A stretch of DNA of 60,902 nucleotides from Longimicrobium sp. (GCA_036389135.1 DASVQP010000079.1:1-60902); one strand, 5' to 3'; positions 51,597 through 60,332 are shown, numbered from the stretch's first letter. Numbers and translations: made by a program. Notes: generated by a model not told the origin, from the letters alone.

Positions 51597-52105
51597 CTTG
51601 GCTGTGGCGAGTGAACTCGCGGCAACAACAGCACAAAGTCCGTCTTCGCGGACTCGGGGGTGAGGTCCGCGCGGGTGGCGGTATCGCGGCGCCGCAATTC
51701 ATCGCGCCCACCCTGCGCGTGCCTCGACCGTCGCGCCTCACACCGATCCGGTAGGGGCCGCCCCACGTGGCTGCCCGTGCCTGTACATGCGCCGCGGCCT
51801 GCTTTCAGGAGCGAATTGATTCGCCGCTGGAAACAAGCGAACTCGCCTGCGCGCACCCGGGCAGAAGGTTCGTGTGTACGGCAGGGCGCTGAGGAACGCA
51901 GACGGAGGGCAGACACGCAGGTCTGCCCCCCACGAGTTCGGATTCGGATTCGGTGCGGACGGCAGGTGACGGAGCAACCCGTGACGCGGGCGAGGGCATT
52001 GCCATACGTGCGGAGTTCCGCCCCCTCTCTCGATAACAGAGGCGCAGCCTCTCCTGTTATCGGGAGAGGGGGGCAGCGAGGAACGAGCGGGGGTGAGGGC
52101 CCTCC
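51597..52105. repeat. REP-like units upstream of the susCD operon
   Basis: Units seen: GGCGAGTGAACTCGCGGCAA (51607-51626), GTCCGTCTTCGCGGAC (51638-51653), a worn GCGAATTGATTCGC (51811-51824), and CCCCCTCTCTCGATAACAGA / CTCCTGTTATCGGGAGAGGG (52022-52069) ending GGAACGAGCGGGGGTGAGGG. No gene is seen in 51586-52427; the ORFs here follow the repeats. Confidence 0.65.
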
Positions 52106-52127
52106 AACCGACTGTGCCACAGAGGGA

Positions 52128-52156
52128 TTGCGCTCTTGTCACGACCCGTGTACTAT
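52128..52156 (+). promoter_or_regulatory. Predicted promoter of susC-susD
   Basis: TTGCGC (52128-52133), a 17-base spacer and TACTAT (52151-52156) form a sigma70-like promoter. The expected start of transcription (about 52163) is immediately upstream of the operator at 52169, a classical place for repression. Confidence 0.6.
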
Positions 52157-52168
52157 TCTCCGGAACAT

Positions 52169-52187
52169 TCGTTCTAATAGAGAACAA
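52169..52187. promoter_or_regulatory. ROK operator O1 of susC
   Basis: TCGTTCT-AATAG-AGAACAA matches the ROK/uxaC operator at 13 of 14 arm positions, with the same 5-base spacing. It begins about six bases after the predicted transcription start. Confidence 0.7.
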
Positions 52188-52292
52188 ATCCGTTCTGCCG
52201 GTTCAGGCTTCACCCAAATCAAGCTCGCAGGACAACACTTGCACGCCCCGCCTCCTCCCCGGAAGCAGGAACGCGCATCCTGTCTGATTGAT

Positions 52293-52311
52293 TTGTCCTA
52301 AGTTAGAACAA
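52293..52311. promoter_or_regulatory. ROK operator O2 of susC
   Basis: TTGTCCT-AAGTT-AGAACAA matches the ROK/uxaC operator at 13 of 14 arm positions with the same spacing. It is 124 bases downstream of O1, near twelve helical turns, so looping between sites is possible. Confidence 0.65.
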
Positions 52312-52426
52312 AGACCCAGCTTCATGGGACGACGCTACTCCGCATCGGTGCGGTGCGCCGTCCGCAGCCGCCGCGGCTGCAACGTTCCACCCGACCCCAG
52401 GGTCACCTCTTTCCGGAGAGTCCAGG

Positions 52427-55400
52427 ATGAGATGGACAACCAAGCTCCTCTGCCTCGTGGCGCTCGCGGCCATGCCGGCCGCACTCGCCGCCCAGACCGG
52501 GGGACGCATCAGCGGCCGCGTTACCGAGGGCGAGGCGCGCCCCCTCTCGGGTGCCGCGGTGTCGGTGGTGGGGACGCAGGTGAGGACCGTGACCGGCCCC
52601 GACGGCCAGTTCACCCTCACCAACGTACCCGCCGGTAGCCAGCGGGTGCGGGCCAGCCGCGTGGGCTACGCGGACCAGGAGCGCGCCGTTACCGTGGCGG
52701 CGGGAGAGGCGGCCACCGTCAACTTCGCGCTCAGCGCGCAGGCGGTGCAGCTGGAAGGGGTGGTGGCCGTGGGCTACGGCACGCAGCGCCGCCGCGATCT
52801 AACCGGGGCCGTGAGCTCGGTGAACATGGAGGCGATCGAGAACAAGCCGGTCACCTCCATGGAACAGATGCTGGAGGGCACCGCCCCCGGCGTCCAGGTG
52901 TCGCAGGCGTCCAGCGCGCCCGGCGGCGGCATCTCCATCCGCATCCGCGGCGGCACGTCGGTCAGCGAGAGCGTGAGCAACGAGCCGCTCTACGTGATCG
53001 ACGGCTTCCCCATCGAGGTGGACTACGCGGCGGACAACAACCGGCTGGGCGGCGGGCGGCAGAGCGGGATCACCGTTCCCACCAACCCGCTGACCTCGCT
53101 GAACCCGCGCGACATCGAGTCGATCGAGGTCCTCAAGGACGCGTCGGCCACGGCCATCTACGGCTCGCGCGCCGCCAACGGCGTGGTGATCATCACCACC
53201 CGCCGGGGTCAGGTGGGCGCGCCGCGCTTCAACTTCGAGGCGTTCACCGGCACGCAGAGCGTGGCCAAGCGCTACGACCTGCTCGACGGGCCCGAGTTCG
53301 CGCTCTTCGCCAACGACTGGGCGGCGAGCCAGAACCAGGACCCCATCTACGCGGACCCGAACGCGGTCGTCAGCACCAACTGGCAGGACCGCATCTTCCG
53401 CAGCGCCCCGCTCCAGAGCTACCAGATCTCGGTAACGGGCGGCACCGCGGGTGAGAACGCCACGCGCTACGCCATGTCGGGCGGCTTCTTCGACCAGCAG
53501 GGCGTGGTGATGGGGAGCGACTTCCAGCGGATGTCGCTGCGCCTGAACCTGAGCCAGGACCTGCGCGGCCGGCTGCGGCTGGGCACCACGCTCACCGGCA
53601 GCCGCGTGCAGACCAACTTCGCGCCGACCGACGGGGCCGTGGGCGGCAACGACATGTCGTCGGTGGCCGCGGCGCTCCAGTCGATCCCCACCCTGCCGGT
53701 ACGCCGGGCGGACGGCTCGTACAGCAACATGCTGGACGACGCCCCCGTGGCGCTGACGGCGCAGGACATCATGAACCCGGTGGCCGTCCTGGAGAACATG
53801 GACGACCAGCTGGGCGACACGCGCATCCTGACCAACACCTTCGCCGAGCTCGACCTGGCGCGCGGGCTCCGCTTCCGCACCACGCTGGGCGCCAACGTCA
53901 CCAACCGCGAGCGCGACACCTACTGGCCGCGGGAGACGCTGCGCGGCGAGCAGGTGGGCGGGCAGGCGATCCGCGGGCGCAACGAGTCCACCTCGTTCCT
54001 CAACGAGAACACGCTCTCGTTCGACCGCTTGTTCGGCCAGAGCCACTCGCTGAACACGGTGGTCGGCTACACGCGCCAGCGGCAGGACAACACCAGCACC
54101 AGCATGCAGAACGAGGGGTTCATCAGCGACATCCTCGACTACGAGGACATCGGCTCGGGGAACCGCTCGGGCGGCCCCATCGTCAGCTCCGGCAGCACGC
54201 GCACCACGATGGCCTCGTACCTGGGCCGCGTGAACTACAACCTGCTGGGCCGCTACATCTTCACCGTCACGGGGCGCTACGACGGCTCCTCGCGATTCGG
54301 GCCGGACCGCAAGTGGGGCTTCTTCCCCTCGGGCGCCATCGCCTGGCGCGCGTCGGACGAGCCGTTCATCAAGGAGAACGCCGCCGCCATCAGCGACCTG
54401 AAGCTGCGCACCTCGTACGGGCGCACCGGCAACGCGGCCATCAGCCCGTACCAGTCGCTCGCCTCGCTGGGCGGCCGCACCACCACCTTTGGCGGCGTCA
54501 TCGTCCCCGGCTACCGGCAGACGCGGCTGGCCAACGCGGACCTGGGCTGGGAGACCACCACCCAGTTCGACGCGGGCGTGGACATGGGGCTGTTCGACCA
54601 GATGATCACCCTGTCGGCGGACTACTACAACCGCCACACGGAAGACCTGCTCATGCAGATCGAGCTTCCGTACGAGACGGGCTTCCGCAACGCCTTCCGC
54701 AACGCGGGCGCGGTGCGCAACCGCGGCTTCGAGCTCAGCCTGGGCCTCAACGCGCTGCGCGGCGACGGGCGTGAGTCGGTGCGGTGGAGCAACAACCTCA
54801 ACTACTCGCGCAACCGCAACCTGGTGCTGGACCTGGGCGGGCTGGACGTGCTGCGCGTGCGCGGCATCAGCTCCAACTTCAACTTCCCCGGCACGCACGT
54901 ACGCGTGGGGCACCCCATCGGCGTCTTCTACGGCTACCGTACGGACGGGCTCTTCCGCGACTCGGCGGAGGCGGCGGGGTACGGCGCCACCCTCCCCAAC
55001 CGGCGCTTCCAGGCGGGCGAGGCGCGCGTGCTGGACCTGAGCGGGCCGGAGAACAAGCCTGACGGCGTCATCAACGAGCTGGACCTCACGGTGATCGGCG
55101 ATCCCAACCCGGACTACAACCTGGGGTGGAGCAGCACCATCGGCTGGCGCGGCTTCGAGCTGTCGTCGCTGGTGAGCGGGGCGTTCGGGGCGGACGTGCT
55201 GAACCTGAACCTGATCCGCGTGGAGAGCGGCGCGCCCTCCACCAACATCACCCGCGACCGCTTCTACGACCGCTGGACGCCGCAGACCCCGGACGCGAAG
55301 TACCCGCGCATCGGCACGTCGTCGCAGTCCATCGGCTCCAACTACGTGGACACCATGCTGGAGGACGGGTCGTACCTGCGCCTCAGCAACCTGACGCTGG

Positions 55401-55612
55401 GCTACACGCTTCCCACCCGCCTGGTGGCGAGCCGCGGCCTGCGCGAGACGCGCGTGTACGTGACGGGCACCAACCTGCACACCTGGACCAAGTACAGCGG
55501 CTACAACCCAGACGTCAGCAGCATGGGCGTGGGGAACGTGAACCGCGGCGTGGACGTGGGGGCCTATCCCCTCGCCCGTACGGTGACGATCGGCTTCAAC
55601 GTCGGCTACTGA
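52427..55612 (+). CDS. susC: SusC/RagA-type TonB-dependent transporter
   Basis: This 1061-residue outer-membrane importer has a signal peptide ('LVALAAMPAALAAQ'). A carboxypeptidase-regulatory-like domain follows (about 25-105: 'GRISGRVTEGEARPLSGAAV'). The SusC signature 'VVAVGYGTQRRRDLTGAVSS' leads into a plug domain and a 22-strand barrel ending '...TVTIGFNVGY'. With SusD it should bind and pull in pectin oligomers with energy from TonB. The ATG follows CCGGAGAGTCCAGG. Its operon starts behind two proposed ROK operators. Confidence 0.95.
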   Translation: MRWTTKLLCLVALAAMPAALAAQTGGRISGRVTEGEARPLSGAAVSVVGTQVRTVTGPDGQFTLTNVPAGSQRVRASRVGYADQERAVTVAAGEAATVNFALSAQAVQLEGVVAVGYGTQRRRDLTGAVSSVNMEAIENKPVTSMEQMLEGTAPGVQVSQASSAPGGGISIRIRGGTSVSESVSNEPLYVIDGFPIEVDYAADNNRLGGGRQSGITVPTNPLTSLNPRDIESIEVLKDASATAIYGSRAANGVVIITTRRGQVGAPRFNFEAFTGTQSVAKRYDLLDGPEFALFANDWAASQNQDPIYADPNAVVSTNWQDRIFRSAPLQSYQISVTGGTAGENATRYAMSGGFFDQQGVVMGSDFQRMSLRLNLSQDLRGRLRLGTTLTGSRVQTNFAPTDGAVGGNDMSSVAAALQSIPTLPVRRADGSYSNMLDDAPVALTAQDIMNPVAVLENMDDQLGDTRILTNTFAELDLARGLRFRTTLGANVTNRERDTYWPRETLRGEQVGGQAIRGRNESTSFLNENTLSFDRLFGQSHSLNTVVGYTRQRQDNTSTSMQNEGFISDILDYEDIGSGNRSGGPIVSSGSTRTTMASYLGRVNYNLLGRYIFTVTGRYDGSSRFGPDRKWGFFPSGAIAWRASDEPFIKENAAAISDLKLRTSYGRTGNAAISPYQSLASLGGRTTTFGGVIVPGYRQTRLANADLGWETTTQFDAGVDMGLFDQMITLSADYYNRHTEDLLMQIELPYETGFRNAFRNAGAVRNRGFELSLGLNALRGDGRESVRWSNNLNYSRNRNLVLDLGGLDVLRVRGISSNFNFPGTHVRVGHPIGVFYGYRTDGLFRDSAEAAGYGATLPNRRFQAGEARVLDLSGPENKPDGVINELDLTVIGDPNPDYNLGWSSTIGWRGFELSSLVSGAFGADVLNLNLIRVESGAPSTNITRDRFYDRWTPQTPDAKYPRIGTSSQSIGSNYVDTMLEDGSYLRLSNLTLGYTLPTRLVASRGLRETRVYVTGTNLHTWTKYSGYNPDVSSMGVGNVNRGVDVGAYPLARTVTIGFNVGY

Positions 55613-55622
55613 GGAGGAGAGG

Positions 55623-57260
55623 ATGACCAATCGATTCATAGCCGCCGCGCTCGCCGCACTCGTACTGGGCGCAGCGGCCTGCGACAACAGCGACTTCCTT
55701 ACCGAGGTCCCGGAGGACTTCGTGGGGCCCGAGAACTTCTTTCGCAACGCGGACGACGCCCTCGCGGCCGTGAACGGGGTGTACGCCGGATTCGTCTCGC
55801 CGCTCAACTGCGGCAGCGACGACTACTACGGCCGCAACTTCATCATGCTGGTGGAGTACCCGGGCGAAGCGGTGACCTCGCGCTACAACGCCGTGCACGA
55901 CCGCGGCAGCATCGACGCGCTCAACATCACCACCGAGCACCCGTACACGGCCAGCACCTGGCTCTGCGCGTACTCGGCCATCGGCAGCGCGAACCTGGTG
56001 ATCGCCAACGTCCCCAACACGCCCAACATGGACGTGGCGCTGCGCGACCGCGTGGTGGCGGAAGCCCGCTACCTGCGCGCGATACACTACTTCAACCTGG
56101 TGCGCCTCTTCGGCGACGTGCCGCTCCGCCTGGAGCCGGTGGACCCGCGCGGCAACCTGACCATGCCGCGCACCCCCGCCGCCCAGGTGTACGCCGCCAT
56201 CATCGCGGACCTGGACTACGCCGCGGAGAAGCTTCCGGTGACGTACGCCGGCGTCCCCGGCCCCAACGTGGGCCGCGCGACCCGGGGCGCCGCGCACGCG
56301 CTGCTGGCCAAGGTGCACCTGCAGTTCGGCGCGGTGCACGGGGGAGGCACGGCCTCCTTCACCGCCGCGGCCGAGAACGCCAAGCGCGTGATGGACAGCG
56401 GGCAGTACCGGCTGATGCCGGACTTCGCCACCGTCTTCGCGCTGAACAACGAGATGAACCAGGAGGTCGTCTTCGCGGCGCAGCTCTCGCGCGTCTCCGG
56501 GCTGGGCGGGCGCCTGGCGCAGCACGTGGCGCCCATCGGCTCGGGGCTGAGCGGGGTGCAGCCGGGCGGCATCTCCTTCTACCCGGAGTGGCCCTTCCTC
56601 CGTGACTGGGCCAACGCGGACCGCCGCAAGGCCGCCACGGTGATCACCACGTACGTGCACCCCACGCGCGGGTCGCTTACCTGGACGCGCCCCATGACGG
56701 GCACGAACGCGCAGATCACCACCTTTCTGAACAACTTCGGGACGCCGGGCGGCGGGCCGTTCTTCTCCAAGTACCTGGACCCGCAGGCCACCACGGGCGC
56801 GGGCGACGAGAACGACATCATCCTGCTGCGCTACGCCGACGTACTGCTGATGTACGCCGAGGCGCTCAACGAGGCGTCCGGCCCCAACGCCCAGGCATAC
56901 GCCGCGGTGAACGCGGTGCGCAACCGCGCCGGCTTGGCCAACCTGCCGGCGGGGCTCAGCCAGGCGGCGTTCCGCGACGCGGTGCAGATCGAGCGCCGCT
57001 ACGAGCTCGTGCTGGAAGGGCACATCTACTTCGACATGCAGCGCCACTGGGCCTTCTCCAAGGCGCGCGTGGAGCGCCACATGCGGCTGGGCCTGCCGGT
57101 CGCCCAGGGCGGCGAGAACCTGAACGCGACGCCGTGGAACAACAGCGTGCCCAAGATCGGCATCGCCGGGGCCGTGGTGGAAGAGAAGTACCGCTTCTTC
57201 CCCGTCCCGGCCGCGGCGCGGGCCACCAACCCCGAGCTGACGCAGAACCCCGGCTGGTAA
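55623..57260 (+). CDS. susD: SusD/RagB-type nutrient-binding lipoprotein
   Basis: This 545-residue surface lipoprotein has a lipobox 'LGAAAC' (Cys20) and the SusD start 'DNSDFLTEVPEDFVGPENFF'. The helical TPR-like core has 'AEARYLRAIHYFNLVRLFGD' and 'DIILLRYADVLLMYAEALNE'. The C-terminus 'YRFFPVPAAARATNPELTQN' is typical of the family. It covers the SusC barrel and binds the glycan. The start follows GAGGAGGAGAGG, ten bases after susC. Confidence 0.95.
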   Translation: MTNRFIAAALAALVLGAAACDNSDFLTEVPEDFVGPENFFRNADDALAAVNGVYAGFVSPLNCGSDDYYGRNFIMLVEYPGEAVTSRYNAVHDRGSIDALNITTEHPYTASTWLCAYSAIGSANLVIANVPNTPNMDVALRDRVVAEARYLRAIHYFNLVRLFGDVPLRLEPVDPRGNLTMPRTPAAQVYAAIIADLDYAAEKLPVTYAGVPGPNVGRATRGAAHALLAKVHLQFGAVHGGGTASFTAAAENAKRVMDSGQYRLMPDFATVFALNNEMNQEVVFAAQLSRVSGLGGRLAQHVAPIGSGLSGVQPGGISFYPEWPFLRDWANADRRKAATVITTYVHPTRGSLTWTRPMTGTNAQITTFLNNFGTPGGGPFFSKYLDPQATTGAGDENDIILLRYADVLLMYAEALNEASGPNAQAYAAVNAVRNRAGLANLPAGLSQAAFRDAVQIERRYELVLEGHIYFDMQRHWAFSKARVERHMRLGLPVAQGGENLNATPWNNSVPKIGIAGAVVEEKYRFFPVPAAARATNPELTQNPGW

Positions 57261-57284
57261 GGCGGTTCTCGGCTGGATGAAACC

Positions 57285-57319
57285 GAGGGGGCTCCGGGCG
57301 ATCTGCCCGGAGCCCCCTC
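57285..57319 (+). terminator. Hairpin terminating susC-susD
   Basis: GAGGGGGCTCCGGGC / GCCCGGAGCCCCCTC forms a 15-base stem with a GATCT loop 24 bases after the susD stop. No T-run follows, but the stem is strong. Confidence 0.8.
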
Positions 57320-57447
57320 TCCATTCCTCCCCTCGACGGAACACGCGGCGCCCCTTCTGGTATTCCGTCGCACCTGCAGGCAAGCCGGGCAGTCTGCTTC
57401 ACGCGAGTTAGGGGAACCCGTTTCGCGGTTCCCGGAGGGCATATACG

Positions 57448-58110
57448 ATGGGAATGGAAGTTTGGATCGGCTGGGCCGGCCTTGCGGCGACGATGCTGCT
57501 GGTGGCGGTGGGTCTCCTCAACTTTTCGGTCTTCCGCGAGCAGCTCCGCATCGCGCGGGAGCAGATCGACACGGCGGTACGGCAGCTGGAGCTCGCGCAG
57601 CAGCAGCCGGACATGCACCTGATCCAGCGCGCCACCACGGAGGCGGCCAACCACATCCGCCTCCTGGTGGAGCGCCCCTACCTGCGCTCGTACTTCTACG
57701 AGGACGCGGTGTGGCGCCCCGGCGACGTGGCGAGCGAGGACGAGGTGAAGGCGATGGCGGAGTTGATCCTCAACAACTTCGCCTCGGCGCTGATGCACTC
57801 GGCGGCGTTTCCGCAGTACCCGGTGCGCGGCATCGACCGCACGATCATGTTCCACATGCGCCACAGCCCGATCCTTCGCGATCTGCTGATGAGCACATTC
57901 GACCGCTTCCCGTTCACCGGCCTCACCATCCTCTGCCTCCAGCACGAGTCGCCGGACGGAGTCGAATCCGATCTGCGCCGCCTGGTCGAGACGGAAGGCC
58001 TCGACCGCCGCGAGAGGGAGCGCCGGGAGGAGCTCCTCCAGATCTTCCGCGGCTCCGAAACGCACGAAGCCATGGAGTTCACCGCGCTCAGCATGCAGAA
58101 GCGCCGCTGA
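57448..58110 (+). CDS. Single-span membrane protein of unknown function
   Basis: This 220-residue protein has one N-terminal membrane helix ('IGWAGLAATMLLVAVGLL'). A coiled-coil-like stalk ('REQLRIAREQIDTAVRQLEL') and a cytoplasmic helical domain follow ('LVERPYLRSYFYEDAVWRPG', 'LILNNFASALMHSA'). The family is unknown to me. The ATG at 57448 follows CCCGGAGGGCATATACG. A CACAGAG repeat follows six bases past the stop. Confidence 0.65.
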   Translation: MGMEVWIGWAGLAATMLLVAVGLLNFSVFREQLRIAREQIDTAVRQLELAQQQPDMHLIQRATTEAANHIRLLVERPYLRSYFYEDAVWRPGDVASEDEVKAMAELILNNFASALMHSAAFPQYPVRGIDRTIMFHMRHSPILRDLLMSTFDRFPFTGLTILCLQHESPDGVESDLRRLVETEGLDRRERERREELLQIFRGSETHEAMEFTALSMQKRR

Positions 58111-58115
58111 AAAGG

Positions 58116-58205
58116 CCTCACACAGAGACACAGAGGATCGGGAAAGATGAACGGAAAGGGCTTTCCTCTGCGTCTTTCCGTTCCCTCCGTGTTCTCTGTG
58201 TGAGG
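58116..58205. repeat. CACAGAG-type inverted repeat, copy 10
   Basis: The arms CCTCACACAGAGACACAGAG and CTCCGTGTTCTCTGTGTGAG enclose about 45 bases with a second CTCTGCGTC remnant. It lies between convergent genes (stops at 58110 and 58216). Confidence 0.8.
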
Positions 58206-58215
58206 CTGTTGTCTT

Positions 58216-58488
58216 TCAGCGCAGCGGCTTCTTGAAGTTGCGGAAGATGGCGCGCACGAACTCCTCGCCGTCCCGTCCGTTCTGAAAGGTGGCGTGGAGA
58301 AAGGAGAGGACGCGCGCCGCCGGGCCGTCGAACTCCCACTCCACCATTTCGAAGTTGCAGTTGGTCAGCGACATCTCCGTCGTCGCGGCGTACACCAGCA
58401 CGCAGCGGCGAAAGGTGCAGTTCGTGTAGCTGTTTCCGTCCAGCACCACCCGCTCGTCCTGGAAGGACTGATTCTCTATCTTCTTCAT
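58216..58488 (-). CDS. Small protein with pentapeptide-like strands
   Basis: This 90-residue protein has short repeated Asn/Cys/Phe motifs ('LDGNSYTNCTFRRCVLVYAA', 'SLTNCNFEMVEWEF') that resemble a short pentapeptide-repeat or beta-helix turn. The start at 58488 (MKKIENQSFQ) is the only sensible Met. The open frame upstream to 58995 is a shadow of the HD gene. Its role is unknown. Confidence 0.6.
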   Translation of the reverse strand: MKKIENQSFQDERVVLDGNSYTNCTFRRCVLVYAATTEMSLTNCNFEMVEWEFDGPAARVLSFLHATFQNGRDGEEFVRAIFRNFKKPLR

Positions 58489-58566
58489 CGCTCTCGACCG
58501 CGTCAGTAAGGATGTGGATCGCCACGGGGCCGACAGAGTAACACACCCACCCACCACCGGGCCACG

Positions 58567-59136
58567 ATGGAGCCGTCCGAGCTCGAGCAGATCCTGACCT
58601 TCCTCCGCGCCACGGAGCAGCTCAAGAACACGCACCGCAACTCGTGGACGTCCGAGGGGCGCCGCGAGAGCGTGGCCGAGCACACGTGGCGCCTCTGCCT
58701 GATGGCGATGCTCCTCGCGGACCAGTACCCGGAAGTCAGCTTCGCGCGCCTGGTGAAGATCTGCATCGTCCACGACCTGGGCGAGGCGATCGGCGGCGAC
58801 ATCCCGGCCGTCCACCAGACCGCCGGGGCGGGGAAGGCCCAGCAGGAGCGCCGCGACCTCCTCCAGCTCCTCCAACCCCTCCCGCCGCGCCTCCGCGACG
58901 AGATCACCGCGCTGTGGGACGAGTACGAGGAAGCGCGCACCCCCGAAGCCCGCCTCGCCAAGGCGCTGGACAAGCTGGAGACGATCCTCCAGCACAACCA
59001 GGGCGACAACCCGGCCGGCTTCGACTACCGCTTCAACCTGGACTACGGCAAGCGCTACACCGCCATGGACCCGCTCGTCACCACCATCCGCGAGATCCTG
59101 GACCGCGACACCGAGCGCCGGGCCAACGAGATGTAG
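58567..59136 (+). CDS. HD-domain phosphohydrolase (YfbR/HDDC2-like)
   Basis: This 189-residue protein has the metal site of the HD superfamily: His39 in 'SVAEHTWRLCLMA', His69-Asp70 in 'IVHDLGEAIGGDIP' and Asp134 in 'KALDKLETILQHN'. The layout fits the 5'-deoxynucleotidase group (YfbR, HDDC2), which clears dNMPs or related nucleotides. The C-terminal 'NQGDNPAGFDYRFNLDYGKR' is conserved in the HDDC2 branch. Confidence 0.85.
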   Translation: MEPSELEQILTFLRATEQLKNTHRNSWTSEGRRESVAEHTWRLCLMAMLLADQYPEVSFARLVKICIVHDLGEAIGGDIPAVHQTAGAGKAQQERRDLLQLLQPLPPRLRDEITALWDEYEEARTPEARLAKALDKLETILQHNQGDNPAGFDYRFNLDYGKRYTAMDPLVTTIREILDRDTERRANEM

Positions 59137-59233
59137 CAGTTGGCGTCTCAGAGCCTCCAGATTCGCACCCCTTCGTCCGGCGCATTACATTGAGGCGCGC
59201 ACCACGTCGCACCTACTTTTCGAGATGAGCTGA

Positions 59234-60232
59234 ATGGCGGATATCGCAGTCGATCTGGGAACCGCGAACACCCTGATCCAGGTCAAGGGGCAGGGAGTCG
59301 TCCTCAACGAGCCGTCCGTGGTGGCGGTGGACCGCGCCACCGGCCGCCTCGTCGCCGCCGGGCTGGATGCCAAGCGGATGCTGGGCCGCACGCCGATGGG
59401 CGTCATCGCATCGCGTCCCATGCGCGACGGCGTCATCGCGGACGTGGACCAGGTGGAGATGATGCTCCGCCACTACCTGGGCCGCGTGCGCCGCCGCGGG
59501 CCCTTCCAGCAGAAGCCGCGCGTGGTGGTCGGCGTCCCGTCCGGCATCACGGAGCTGGAGCGGCGCGCCGTGCGCCAGGCGGTGCTCGCCGCCGGCGCCC
59601 GCGAAGTCTTCCTCATCGCCGAGCCCATGGCCGCGGCGATCGGCGTGGGGCTCCCCGTCACCGCCCCCACGGCCAGCATGGTCGTCAACGTCGGCGGCGG
59701 CACCACGGAGATCGGCGTCATCGCCCTCTCCGGCCTCGTCGCCGAGCGCTCCGTGCGCGTGGCGGGTAACGAGATGGACGACGCCATCGTCGCCGCCCTC
59801 CGAAAGCAGCACAACCTTCTCATCGGCGAAGCGACGGCCGAGGCGATCAAGATGCAGATCGGCTCCGCTCTCCCGCTGCAGGAAGAGCAGGTGATGGACG
59901 CCACCGGCCGCGACCTGGTAACGGGGATCCCCGCCAGTGTCCGCCTGCACTCCGAGGAGGTGCGCGAGCTGATCCGCGAGCCGATCCGGGTGATCGTGGC
60001 CGCCGTGCGCGCCGCCCTCGAGGTGGCCCCGCCCGAGCTCTCGTCGGACCTGGTGGACAGCGGGATGGTGCTGACGGGCGGCGGCTCGCTGATCCGCGGC
60101 CTCGACCGCCTCCTCACCCAGGAAACCGGCCTCCCCGTCCGTCGCGATCCGGACCCCATGACCTGCGTCGTCCGCGGCGCCGGGATGGTGCTCGACGAGT
60201 GGTCGAAGTACCAGGCCGTCCTGTCGCTCTGA
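59234..60232 (+). CDS. mreB: MreB-family actin-like protein
   Basis: This 332-residue MreB homologue builds the filaments that guide side-wall synthesis in rods. The actin-fold phosphate loops are 'AVDLGTANTLIQVKGQGVVL' and 'MVVNVGGGTTEIGVIALSGL', with 'VGVPSGITELERRAVRQAV' and the adenosine site 'MVLTGGGSLIRGLDRLL'. No mreC or mreD follows; the next feature is the rRNA promoter region. This suggests a second, stand-alone MreB copy. Confidence 0.93.
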   Translation: MADIAVDLGTANTLIQVKGQGVVLNEPSVVAVDRATGRLVAAGLDAKRMLGRTPMGVIASRPMRDGVIADVDQVEMMLRHYLGRVRRRGPFQQKPRVVVGVPSGITELERRAVRQAVLAAGAREVFLIAEPMAAAIGVGLPVTAPTASMVVNVGGGTTEIGVIALSGLVAERSVRVAGNEMDDAIVAALRKQHNLLIGEATAEAIKMQIGSALPLQEEQVMDATGRDLVTGIPASVRLHSEEVRELIREPIRVIVAAVRAALEVAPPELSSDLVDSGMVLTGGGSLIRGLDRLLTQETGLPVRRDPDPMTCVVRGAGMVLDEWSKYQAVLSL

Positions 60233-60303
60233 TCCGCGCCCGGGGAACTGACTGTATATAGGCGTGTACAGGGGCGCCCCGTGCGAAAACGCGGGTTGCG
60301 GGG

Positions 60304-60332
60304 TTGACGGTTCTGGACCAGCGGTTTATAAT
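60304..60332 (+). promoter_or_regulatory. rrn promoter P1
   Basis: TTGACG (60304-60309), 17 bases, TATAAT (60327-60332). A GC-rich discriminator follows (CTGCGCCCCCG), a feature linked with growth-rate and ppGpp control. Confidence 0.85.

Noticed and set aside
52799-55807. 1002-residue minus-strand frame opposite susC
   Set aside because: Ala/Arg/Val/His-rich with no domain, while the plus strand encodes a complete SusC.
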